The notes beneath the pieces were generated by a model. That model was not told the DNA's origin, made no database searches, and worked only from the letters and a program-made list of their open reading frames with translations. DNA of 64,000 bases from Eledone cirrhosa (Eukaryota > Mollusca > Cephalopoda > Octopoda > Eledonidae): the NCBI GenBank assembly GCA_964016885.1, contig OZ024747.1, positions 32,501-96,500 on the forward strand, written 5' to 3'. Below, in pieces: positions 21,960 through 31,833 of this stretch; position 1 is the first letter of the stretch; every line of letters starts with the position of its first letter. Made by a program: the position numbers and the translations under genes.

Positions 21960-23230
21960 CACTCTCCTCGAACAGATGATCTAACTCTCATAGCTGAATC
22001 TATAGCTGAACTAGAGAAGCAATTCAAAACATGGAAGCATGGCCTAGAATCCAAAGGCCTTAAAGTTAACTTGTCAAAGACTAAAGTTCTAGTATGTAGA
22101 AAGGAGAATAGGGCACAGGTGCCCTCTGGGAAATGGCCATGCTCAGTATGTAAGAAGAGAGTAGGTAGAAATTCCATTCTATGCCCAAAATGCAAACTAT
22201 GGGTACATAAAAGATGTAGTGGGATCACAGGTAAGCTATCTAAGAATGTAAATTTTATATGTGGCCGATGCTCAGGTGCACTAAGTAGCAAGGGCCCACT
22301 GGATACTATCTCCTTCAACTGCTCAGATGGTTCTATAGAAATAGTAGACACTTTCCGTTACCTGGGTGATAAAATCAGCAGCGGAAGAGGGTGTTCTGAA
22401 AGTACAGTATCCAGAGTTAGAACAGGATGGAAAAAGTTCAGAGTGCTAATACTGATGTTGGCCACAAAAGGTTTTTCTCTAAAAATGAAAGGCAGATTGT
22501 ATGATGCTTGTATTCGAATGGCAATATTACATGGTAGTGAGACCTGGGCGTTGTGTGCAGAAGACTTGCGTAGATTAGAAAGAAATAAAGCTTGCATGCT
22601 CCGCTAAATGTGTAATAGTAATGTACGCGAACAGCAAAGCATAAATGAATTGAGAGAGAGACTGAGCATAAGCGGTATCAAATGTTGTGTGCAGGAGAGG
22701 AGATTGTGTTGGTATGGATATGTGATGCATATGAAGGACAAAAGCTGTATAAAAAAGTGCTGAATGATGAAAATTGATTGAAGCTACGGAGTGGGTAGAC
22801 CTAGAAAAACATGGGACGAGATGATAAAAACTAACCTTGCTCAATTACACCTCTTTAAGACAATGTCACTGAATCAAGATCTTTGGCGCTATGCAGTTAT
22901 ACAGAAGACCCGCCTTCCCTTGCATACAAACTTAAACCTACAATCAGTAGGCACACCTCTTAACCCAACATTCACCCCACATCACTCCCTTTACTCCAGC
23001 CTCCCACTTCCGTCAACTGTAAAGTAGTCGTGTAGGTGACACGACAAAAAGCACCCAGTACACACTGTAAAGTGGACGTGTAAAATACATGGTAAAAAGC
23101 CCCCAGCACTGTCAATGTGGTTGGTGTCAGGAAGGGCATCCAGCTAGAAACACCCAACTTGCCTCTAAATGGGACCTGTCTAACCCATGCAAACGTGGAA
23201 GATAGAGATTAATCGATGATGATGATACAT
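21960..23230 (+). pseudogene. LINE B: RT C-terminal half with PHD-like zinc finger, and 3' UTR
   Basis: A frame open to 22607 encodes DDLTLIAESIAELEKQF (end of the YADD motif region) and KGLKVNLSKTKVLVCR. Next is a cysteine cluster CSVC-x9-CPKC-x4-H-x2-C-x15-CGRC (about 22138-22272), which fits the C4HC3 spacing of a PHD finger. Then come VDTFRYLGDKISSGRGCSES, KMKGRLYDACIRMAILHGSE and RRLERNKACMLR. A stop at 22605 replaces the Trp seen in other copies (LRWMCNSN). The rest (GIKCCVQERRL-like, VGRPRKTWDEMIKTNLAQL) continues to about 22960, then a 3' UTR that ends in (gat)n at 23216-23224. It is 5'-truncated. The 3' end lies 55 bp upstream of the zinc-finger ORF. Confidence 0.8.
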
Positions 23231-23241
23231 ACATACATACA

Positions 23242-23261
23242 AATTTTTTGTTTCTTTTTCA
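23242..23261 (+). promoter_or_regulatory. 3' splice acceptor before the zinc-finger exon
   Basis: A T-rich tract ttttttgtttctttttcag ends in AG at 23261, 24 nt before the ATG. The intron side is LINE B 3' end plus (cata)n, so the acceptor lies only about 25 bp beyond the transposon tail. Confidence 0.65.
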
Positions 23262-23285
23262 GATTTTTAAATTTTATTTCTTACA

Positions 23286-24323
23286 ATGGAGAAAACTAAA
23301 AAATCATTTCCTTGCAGTGTGTGTGGAAAGAACTTTGCACAGAATTGTTATTTAAAAGTCCACATGAGAATCCACACTGGGGAGAAACCATACAAATGTG
23401 AGATATGCGGAAAGGCTTTCACAAAGAGCAGCGATTTAATAACACACACTCGAATCCACACAGGTGAGAAACCATACCAGTGTATAACCTGCGGTGAAAC
23501 TTTCACACAAAATGGTAACCTCCAGAGACACATACGTACTCACACAGGTGAGAAATTGTTTCATTGTGACATATGCCAGCGAGACTTCTGTGATAACAAG
23601 TATTTGCAATTCCACAAGAGATCTCACACTGATCCTGTTTTACATTGTGAGATCTGTCACAAGAAACTCAGAAGTCTCGAGACATTGAAAAATCACATGC
23701 TGATTCACACCGGTGAAAAGTCCTATCATTGTACTTTTTGCGACAAGTCATTTTGGCGTCTTGCCAGTTTTCAGAAGCATTCTAAGGTTCACAATGAAGA
23801 CAATCCATACCGATGTGAAACATGTGGTCACATGTTCTCATCAGACAAATCATTACAAAGTCACATTCGTATACACACTGGAGAGCGTCCTTTCCACTGT
23901 GAACCTTGTGACAAGTACTTCACTACGGAAAGCAGACTACGAAAGCACACACGAACACACACATGTGAACAACCTTATATATGCTTAATCTGCAACATAC
24001 ATTTCATGGAGAAAAATGACCTGAAGCAACACTTAACAACTCATTCTGAAATAAAAGAGTTTGAATGCCAAGTATGTAGTGCTCGATTCACTTGGAGAAA
24101 TCAGTTGAAACTTCACATTCGGACGCACACAGGCGAGAAGCCTTTTAACTGCACAGTTTGTGGCAGATCATTTGCTCGCAAAGGGATTCTTAGTAACCAC
24201 CTGCGAACTCACACAGGCGAAAAACCTTTCACTTGCTGGCTTTGCCCAAAGGCTTTCTCTCGGAATAGCATGTTAAAGCAACATATGAAATCACATACAG
24301 ATGAAGATCTTAAGAATTGCTAA
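23286..24323 (+). CDS. Twelve-finger C2H2 zinc-finger protein
   Basis: An intact 345-residue frame with twelve C2H2 fingers (C-x2-C-x12-H-x3-H), about one per 28 residues from residue 8 to 338. TGEKP-type linkers join fingers 1-2, 2-3, 3-4 (TGEKL), 5-6 (TGEKS), 7-8 (TGERP), 10-11 and 11-12. Linkers 4-5 (TDPV, one residue short), 6-7 (NEDNP), 8-9 (TCEQP) and 9-10 (SEIKE) are divergent, which could split the array into separate DNA-binding modules. All 48 zinc ligands are present. There is no KRAB, BTB, SCAN or ZAD domain in this exon. The ATG at 23286 is the first in the exon: a polypyrimidine tract and acceptor (tttctttttcag, ending 23261) lie 24 nt upstream, so there is at least one 5' exon. 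It is a probable nuclear sequence-specific DNA-binding protein; targets are unknown. C2H2 proteins of this type are greatly expanded in octopus. Confidence 0.92.
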   Translation: MEKTKKSFPCSVCGKNFAQNCYLKVHMRIHTGEKPYKCEICGKAFTKSSDLITHTRIHTGEKPYQCITCGETFTQNGNLQRHIRTHTGEKLFHCDICQRDFCDNKYLQFHKRSHTDPVLHCEICHKKLRSLETLKNHMLIHTGEKSYHCTFCDKSFWRLASFQKHSKVHNEDNPYRCETCGHMFSSDKSLQSHIRIHTGERPFHCEPCDKYFTTESRLRKHTRTHTCEQPYICLICNIHFMEKNDLKQHLTTHSEIKEFECQVCSARFTWRNQLKLHIRTHTGEKPFNCTVCGRSFARKGILSNHLRTHTGEKPFTCWLCPKAFSRNSMLKQHMKSHTDEDLKNC

Positions 24324-24659
24324 CACCAATTTTCTAAAGATTCCTTATCAGTTAACATTAAAGAACAGCTAAAAGATGGCAATCTTAAACTTAGCTTTAA
24401 GATTTATCTTCTAACTAAACAAGATCTTTTTATGACACTATTGTCAAATGACTTAATTAAATCACAGTATTGTTAATTATTTAACTTAACCACAGTAATG
24501 TTAAATATTTAACTTAACCACATTGTTAAATATTTAACCTAACCAGTAATGTTAAACAACTTAGTTACATATTACTGTAATTTGAAATCCAAACTACTCC
24601 CTCCACTATACACCATCAAAGTTTGAGTTCAGAAGCCTACAAATACAAAACTAGATACT
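24324..24659 (+). other. Probable 3' UTR and flank of the zinc-finger gene
   Basis: The sequence after the stop (taa at 24321-24323) is AT-rich with a short tandem motif, 'taaccacagtaatgttaaat' and variants, between 24475 and 24560. No clear poly(A) signal is seen near the stop; an AATAAA occurs only at about 25863. Confidence 0.4.
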
Positions 24660-24868
24660 TTAACCCTTTACGATTTACATTACTCTATTTAGTATTGTAT
24701 TTTTAGTGTTAAAGGCTTCACCTCACAATATTGAATCTATGAGATTTTGATATTTATACTCAGAACAATACCTTAATGTCAGTATGAATGGCCAATTATG
24801 GCTGGTTTGAACAGAAAGTAGGAGAGAATTCTGGCCAGATACAGCTGGCTTAGATGCTAAAGAGTTAA
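24660..24868. mobile_element. piggyBac-like MITE, copy 1
   Basis: Bounded by TTAA on both sides, with ends TTAACCCTTTACGATTTA and CTAAAGAGTTAA that are imperfect inverted repeats. The first 100 bp closely match the element at 36811-36970 ('acattactctat', 'ttaaaggctt.acctcaca', 'atgagattt'). TTAA target sites and CCCTTT ends are features of piggyBac-type MITEs. Confidence 0.65.
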
Positions 24869-25499
24869 AGTATGCTGTATATAGACAATAATTTAATGAT
24901 GACAATGATGGTTGTTATTACTCTGGTGGTTGAGAATTGACATATAAGTGTGATTCTTCAGACAAATTTAAACAACCTTAGAGAATAGTGTCATTCATGT
25001 ATTTCTAACAGATGATAGTTCTTCAAGGAATATGGTATCTAATGGACAAGATGATAATCTAAACCATTATTCTCCAACCTCTGGCATAAAATTTTCTAAG
25101 GTCAGAATATTTTATTCCTGATCTTTTTTGTTACCTTTTAATTTGAAATTAAATATACTGATTACTGTATTCACTTATGTATATGTCACACCTCCACTTT
25201 GCCATGTTCCCTGATAAGGCAGAGATTAACCTTGCAGACCCCATGATAAATTTCATATTCATTAAGGGGTCCTTTTTGAGGCAATGTTTTAAAGCTGGAT
25301 GCCTAATGGTGCCAACCTTTTTAGTAATCTTTTATTACACACAGGGATACAATGTACCTATTCTGAATTGAATGTACACAGTAACTTACAACATTTACAA
25401 TGTACCATAATGAAATTAGGTGAAATTTTCAGCTTGCACTTGTACAAATTTATCTGGCCTCATATAAAGCTGCATTTCACACAAGGTTTCTTGGGTGTT

Positions 25500-25655
25500 T
25501 TAATGATAGGATTCTCAGTCCTATCATGAAAAACAACATGAAATGAAGTGTCTTGCTCAAGAATACAACACACTGCTCAATCCAAAAATTGAACTCACAA
25601 TCCTAAGATTGTGAGTCCAAAACTCTAGCCACAAGGCCCAAACCTTCAAATGTGA
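25500..25655 (-). mobile_element. SINE family 2 head, minus strand
   Basis: Reverse complement reads 'gccttgtggctagagttttg' and 'gattgtgagttcaatttttg' (box A and box B-like), then 'ttgagcaagacacttcattt'. It matches the head of the SINEs at 29784, 51135, 54375 and 61365. The 3' body is missing. Confidence 0.75.
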
Positions 25656-26054
25656 ATGTACCATATATTTTGAACTGAGGTTTTGAAAAGATGGAGTCTT
25701 CAGAAGAGTAGATTCTTTGTATTTTCTGGTTTTTCACGTACTTTTGTGGGAACATGTGCCACTTATAAATGTGTATACATGGTACATATTTTGACATCAC
25801 ATGCTTAACCCCACATCTGAGCCTAAATACATTCTATTTAATGGTTATGTGACATTGAATTTTAATAAAAATAATTTTGTTAGGGTTGTCACATTTTTAG
25901 TGAAATCAAACTATGTATCTCCACCTTCAAAAGATCAGAAAGTTTTCTCATAAACCAACACCAGCAAAGGTTATGGTTTCTTTATTTGCTGTAAGAGCAA
26001 TAAAGACTTATGAGGGAGGAAATAATATTTTTATGGATAAATTATTAACATTTG
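25656..26054. other. No gene recognised
   Basis: AT-rich DNA; no feature supported beyond a possible AATAAA at 25863. Confidence 0.35.
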
Positions 26055-26690
26055 TCTGTAATAGCTATAATTCTTTCTAAAATTGGCACAAGACCAGCAA
26101 TTTAAGGTAAGGAGGAAGTCGATTATATCAACATCAGTACTTTACTGGTACTTTGTTTTATCAACCTCAAAGGGATAAAAGGCAAAACTGATCTCAGCGA
26201 GATTTGAACTCAGAACATAAAGGGCTGTAATCAAATGCTACAAATAATTTTGTCTAACACTCTAACAATTATACCAACCCACCTCATATAATAGCAATAA
26301 TAATAATAATTTCTAACATAGACGCAAGGCAAGAAATTTTGGTGGGACAGAACAGTTGATTATATAGACACCAATGTGCAGCTGGTACTTACATTATTTA
26401 CCCCAGAGGAATGAAAAGCAAAGTTGTCTTGGGATTTGAAGTCAGAACCTAAAGGAATTGAACTAAATACCAAAGGCATTTTATCTGATACTCTAACAAT
26501 TTTGCCAATTTTAAAGTTTTTTCAACATAGATAAGACAGCACAATTTTTTGGAGGGATGTCAATTTAATCAGCCCCAGTGCTTATTTGATCAACATAGGA
26601 AAGAGATAATATAAAGCCAGCATTTGCATTCAGACCATTATAGAAAATACCTGAATACTTCAAGATATTTTATCTATTTATACTATCACC
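26055..26690 (-). mobile_element. Three consecutive SINE family 1 copies, minus strand
   Basis: Three units follow each other in the same orientation: 26055-26285 ('actggtactttgttttatca'), 26316-26515 ('ctggtacttacattatttac') and 26520-26690 ('cagtgcttatttgatcaaca'). Each carries a degraded 'ggatttgaactcagaac' box B-like motif. Divergence increases from the first to the third. Confidence 0.7.
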
Positions 26691-27338
26691 CTTCTATTGA
26701 GAATAATAATAATTTTTTCTATCCTTAATAATTATGCATTTGATGTCTATCAATTTTGTCCTTTTAATTGTTGTTGCTGTTGTTTAACCTCAATTTAAAT
26801 CTGTAAAGAAGCCTATTGTGTGTGTATATATATATATATCATCATCATCATCATCACCGTTTTACGTCGATTCTTCCACACTAGCAAGGGTTAGACGGGT
26901 TGTCCTGTTGTGGGCAATGTTAGGTCGGCTGACCTTGTCTTGCTCATATGGGAACTGATTTTGGCTTGATTTCTACAGCTGGATGCTTTTCCTAACATCA
27001 ACCTCATTTACAGTGAGTGCTGGGTGCCTACACGTTCACTTTACAGTGTGGTCTGGGTGCTTTTTTGTCGTGACACCTCCACAACCACTTTGAAGTAGGA
27101 GGGGATGGGGGCTTATTGTTTATATGCTTCGGTTTGTTCCCGTGGGAAGTCGGGTCTTCTGTATTACTGCGTGACGCCAGAGGTCACGATCCTGTGTCAT
27201 CGCCGTTGAGAGGTGTAATTGGGCAAGGTCCACTTTTATCACCTCATCCCAGGTCTTCTTGGGTCTCCCCACTCCATGGCTTCCATCAACTTTTAGTGCT
27301 CTGCACCTTTTTATGCAGCTGTCGTCCTTCATACACAT

Positions 27339-27388
27339 CATCATCACCGTTTTACGTCCGTTCTTCCACGCTAGCGTGGGTTAGACGG
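27339..27388 (-). mobile_element. 50-bp retro-inserted LINE/SINE tail with 7-bp target duplication
   Basis: Inside the LINE B coding region lies a 50-bp copy of a 3' tail ('catcatcaccgttttacgtc' to 'gttagacgg'), flanked on both sides by TACACAT (27332-27338 and 27389-27395). Removing the insert and one duplicate restores the LINE sequence found at 52020-52040. Confidence 0.75.
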
Positions 27389-29783
27389 TACACATGTCCA
27401 TACCAACGAAGGCTCCTCTCCTGCACACAGCATTTGATTCCTCTTATGCTCAGTCTCTCTCTCAGCTCATTTATGCTTTGCCGTTCGTGTATATTACTAT
27501 TACACATCCATTGGAGCATGCAAGCTTTGTTTCTTTCTAATCTACACAAATCTTCTACACACACAGCGCCCAGGTCTCACTACCATGTAACATTGCTGTT
27601 TGTATGCAGGCATCATACAGTCTGCCTTTCATTTTGAGGGAAAAGACTTTTGCAGCTAGCAGTGGCTTCCTGAACTTTTTCCATCCCGTTCTTACCCTGG
27701 TTACTGTACTTTCAGAACACCCACCTCCGCTGCTAATTTGTTCACCCAGGTAGCAGAAGCTCTCTACTGTTTCTACGGAGCTCTCCCAGAGTTTGGTAGT
27801 ACTTGTTTCCTGTGGCTGTTTGCTGCTACATGTAAAGTCTACATTCCTAACTAAGCTTCCTGAGATCCCACTACATCTCTTGTGTACCCATAGTTTGTAT
27901 TTGGAGCAGAAGATGGTATTCCTACCTACAGCTTTCCTACATACTGAGCAAGGTCATTTCCCTGAGGGGATCTGGGTTCTGTTTTCTCATCTACTTACGA
28001 GGACCTTAATCTTTGACAGGTTGACTTTGAGACCCATTCTTTCTAATACCTGCTTCCATGTTTGGAATTTCATCTTTAGTTCCGTCATAGATTCAGCTAT
28101 AAGTGTAAGAACATCCTCATACAGAAGTTCCCAAGGGCATCCGGCCTTAAACTCCTCTGTTATAGCCTGCAATACTATAATGAACAGGAGAGGGCTAAGA
28201 ACAGCCCTGGTGGACACCGACATGTATGCTAAATTTCTTGTTATAGTCATTGTTAACCCTAACTTTGCTGACTACTCCCCTATACATGGCTTGTACAGCT
28301 TTCACAAGCCATTCATCTACTCCTAATTTTCTAAGAACCCGCTAGATTATAGCACAGGGGACTCTGTCGAAAGCTTTTTCCAGATCGACAAATCCAGGTA
28401 GAGCAGTTTACTTTTAGCTAGGTATTTTTCCTAGCACAAATCCAAAATGAATCTCATCTAGTTTTACCCAGTCCCTAATCAACTGTGCTATAACTCTTTC
28501 CATTACTTTCATGACCTGGTCCATCAGCTTTATACCTCTATAGTTTCCTCTATCTAGTGCATCTCCTTTACCCTTGTAGCAGTTGACAATGATGCTGCTG
28601 TGCCAATCCTTTGGTATGACACCCTCTTGTATTACCTGGTTAACAATACATGTGGTTATGGTGTGACCTACCAACCCAGATGCTTTCAGCATCTTGGCAG
28701 CTATACCTGATGGACCGATGCCTTCCCAGTCTTCATATCTTTAATTGACTTACCTACTACGCTGCTGTTGACTTGTATTGCTGGTCCCTCTATAGGGTCC
28801 ACTTGGGGTAGAGTCTCTTTCTCCCATGCATTCTTCTCATTTAGTAGTCTTTCATCATGGCTCTTCCACACAGCTTTCTTCTCGGCACTTGTGAGGGCAA
28901 GCTCACCTTTATCATTCCAGACACACTTCTCTCCAATGACATCTCAATTTTCTCTAACACACTGCCTCGCAATCCTGAACACCTCCTGTTTCTGGTCCTC
29001 AGGCTACAAAACATGCTTGAATTTTCCATCCTCCGCTTCCCTTCCAGCTAAGTATACTTGTCGCCTAGCTTCCCTCCTGGTTTCTATGTAATGTATCCTA
29101 ATCCCCCATTCTTTCCATGCCTGTCTCTTGGCCTTAACTGCCTCATCTACCTTATTGCTCCACCACCAAGTCACTCTCCTCCTCCCTGTGATCTTGCTCC
29201 AACCACAAATCTCATCCGCAGCCTTTAGTAAGTTATTTTTTAGGAACTCCCAGTGCTCTTCTACATTGAATGTCTCTATCTGTTCTTCTTTACTGTCATA
29301 GGCGTCGAGTAAGATATCCTTCAATCTGTTACTGGCTGAGGGGTCTTTCAGCTTCCAGAACTTTCTTCTCCAAGTAACTCTAGTTCTGACAACTAAGTTA
29401 TGTTGGGAGGTACATTCCTCACTGGAGAAGGATTTTGTGTTTACAACTGTCCATCTATCTCGTCCTCTGATAAGGATAAAATCTATCTGACTAGAATGCT
29501 CCCCTGATCTATAGGATGGTTGTTGAGTTTTTTTAAGTTTGTGTTACATATCGACATGTCATTGGCGTCGCAGAATTCAAGGAGTCTGAAGCTTTCTTCG
29601 TTTCTTGCGCTAAACCCATAGCCTCCATGGACTCTATAGAAACCGTCTCGGTGTTTCCCAACGTGTCTGTTAAAGTCTCCTGCAATGATTAGGAAGTCAT
29701 TGTCATTTGTTAGGGCAGTAGTGTGCATTAAGGACTCGTAAAACCTATCCTTAAGTTCGTCTGGAAACCCTGATTGGGGTACC

Positions 29784-30113
29784 ATCATCATTTCATTTTA
29801 CGTCCGCTTTTTCCCTGCTTGCAAAGGTGGGACAGGAACTGATTCTGGCTTGATTTCTACAGCTGGATGCCCTTCCTAACACCAACCTCATTTACAGTTA
29901 GTGCTTGGTGCTTTTTTGCCGTGGCACCTCCACGACCACTTTGCAGTGGAATTATATGGACCCCAGTCCCTATCATCTCATTTCTACAGCTGAGTAAACT
30001 GGAGCAATGTGAAATAAAGTGTCTTGCTCAAGGAAACAACACATCACCCGGTCTGAGAATTGAACTTACAACCTTTCGATTGCAAGGCCAATGCTCTAAC
30101 CACTAAGCCATGT
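29784..30113 (-). mobile_element. SINE family 2 inserted in LINE B endonuclease
   Basis: Minus-strand SINE with head 'catggcttagtggttagagc' (30113-30085) and (gat)n-type tail at 29784. It interrupts the LINE B frame between ISAY and PQSGF. GTAC occurs at both junctions and may be the target duplication. Confidence 0.85.
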
Positions 30114-30410
30114 ACGTAAGCAGATATAATTGTAGCTATTGTTTTATTCAGTTTAATGATTCTTGCGTTCACCCTGTTCACTGAGATTACCTTATCTTCC
30201 CATTTGTCAACTAATAGTATACCCACACAACCCATCCCATTGTCATTTCCCACCCAGAAGAATTTATAGCACTGATTTTTGCCTACAAGCACTCCAGCAG
30301 ACCATCCTCTCCATCTAGTCTCTTGCACACAGCATACATCAATTTCCTTTCGCTCTAGCATCTCTATGATTTCTCCTGCTCTTCCTTTCATTGTGCTTAT
30401 ATATTTCAAA

Positions 30411-30804
30411 TCAGTTAACGGAGTTAAAAACTCACATTAATCCCCTATTGCACACATATCTCTATGTGTACTTTTCTCTATATGTTGATTTATATATATA
30501 TAGTAAAATGACAGCAGGCCAAATAGGTTGAATTTCCATGGTATATATATAGTTTTAGAAAAAGAACAGAGATGCAAAAGCAATAGTTTCACACTTGAAG
30601 AAAAATGGAAGAGGAAAGTTCAATATAACGAGCATTAGTCCAGGTTCATAGATAGAGGAGGATAAAAAAGAGGGGCATGTGAGTGTGTATGCTGTATTTA
30701 ATTCTTCTTAGTATATATATGTATAAGTGTTGGAGTGGTGCATAGATTGTTTATAATGGTGTGTATATATGCCTAGGTGTATTAACATCATACATATGCA
30801 TGAT
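30411..30804. other. No gene recognised
   Basis: Unique-looking AT-rich sequence between two LINE B copies. Confidence 0.35.
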
Positions 30805-31515
30805 TTATATCATCACCATTTAACGTCCATTTTCCACAGTAGCATGGGTTAGACGAGTTGCCCCATTGTGAGACAAACCAGATCAGATGACCCTGTCTTG
30901 CTCATAAAGAACTGATTTTGACAGGATTTCTACAGATGGATGCCAACCACATTTACAGTAAGTACTGGGTGCTTTTTGTCATGACACCTACATGACCACT
31001 TTACAGTGTGGATTGGCACTTTTTGTCATATAGCCATCACAACCACTTTACAGTGTGGACTAGGGATTTGGTTGGGAGGATTGGCGAAGTAGATCTAGGG
31101 ATGTGGGTGAGGGGCAGAGTGTTATGACATGGGATATGCAAGAGAAGGGGTGTGGATGAAGGAAGGGTGTTGGGGCATGGAGGTATTGAAAGGGGGGAGA
31201 GGAAGCTAGTGCATACAAGATGTATTCTTCAGTCCATGCACATGGGAAGGCAGGTCTTCTGTATTACTGCATAATGCCAGAGATCACAATCCTGTGTCAT
31301 CGCTTTTGTGAGGTGCAATTGTGCAAGGTCAGCTTTTATCACCTCATCCCAAGTCTTCCTACACCATAACTCCCATCAACTTTGAGGCCCCCTGCACCTT
31401 TTTATATTGCTGTCATCCTTCATACGCATAAAATGGCCATACCAATGCATTAATCCTCTCCTGCACACTGCATCTGACCCCTCTTATGCCCAGTTTCTCT
31501 TTGCCATTCATGTAT
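30805..31515 (-). pseudogene. LINE B 3' end (C-terminal codons and 3' UTR)
   Basis: The tail 'atcatcaccatttaacgtcc' at 30805, the 3' UTR with duplicated 'caaccactttacagtgtgga' motifs, and coding remnants corresponding to VGRPKKTWDEV and RRLRWYGHVMR (31440-31330) are in minus orientation. The copy is diverged and 5'-truncated at a (ta)n run near 31520. Confidence 0.7.
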
Positions 31516-31645
31516 AATACTAATATATATATATATATATATCCAGGGAAAGTAACTTGGAGTAACTGTAGGTTCACCCGGGTGAGCACTCAATATTTAG
31601 GCTCACTTCAGTGTCGAGGTGTAGAGCTAGACAGAGTGTATTATA

Positions 31646-31820
31646 ATGAAATAAAATAACAAGGACGATTGATTACTCCTTTATTACGTTTATTGGTTGG
31701 AGACGCGCATTTCGCCACTGATCAGCTCAAGGTTTGATCTGATCAGTGGCGAAACGCGCGTCACCAACCAATAAACATAATGAAGGCATAACCAATCGTC
31801 CTTGTTATTTTATTTCACTA
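31646..31820. repeat. Fold-back palindrome, about 80-bp arms
   Basis: Left arm 31646-31724 and right arm 31739-31820 are reverse complements, meeting at CTGATCAG on both sides of a 14-nt loop. Each arm contains 'tggcgaaa.gcgcgtc', 'ccaaccaataaac' and 'caatcgtccttgttatttta'. A single arm occurs at 3059-3135. Confidence 0.85.
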
Positions 31821-31833
31821 TACATATATATCA

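Larger units (their letters stand above)
26838..30410 (-). pseudogene. LINE B copy, most complete in the window, interrupted by a SINE
   Basis: From right to left on the minus strand: APE endonuclease N-terminus VCCVQETRWRGWSAG and NDNGMGCVGILL (30410-30115); a SINE (29784-30113); PQSGFPDELKDRFYESL, LIIAGDFNRHVG (GDFN motif) and GGYGFSARNEESFRLLEF (29783-29483); a linker with VTWWWSNKVDEAVKAKRQAW (29300-29000); RT text VIPKDWHSSIIVNCYKGKGD and NYRGIKLMDQVMKVMERVI (28690-28414); LSPLLFIIVLQAITEEF (28200) and LLYEDVLTLIAES, where the catalytic YADD is YEDV. A damaged PHD-like cluster (27960-27840, one Cys to Tyr) follows, then ACMLQWMCNSNIHERQSINEL and VGRPKKTWDEVIKVDLAQL to 27120, and a 3' UTR to the (gat)n tail at 26838. 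Many frame breaks. The mutated YADD and PHD confirm a dead copy. Confidence 0.8.

Noticed and set aside
21699..21960. N-terminal part of a long plus-strand frame before the LINE B RT
   Set aside because: It is the antisense of the LINE A endonuclease (which lies on the minus strand); only the part after about 21960 is LINE B.
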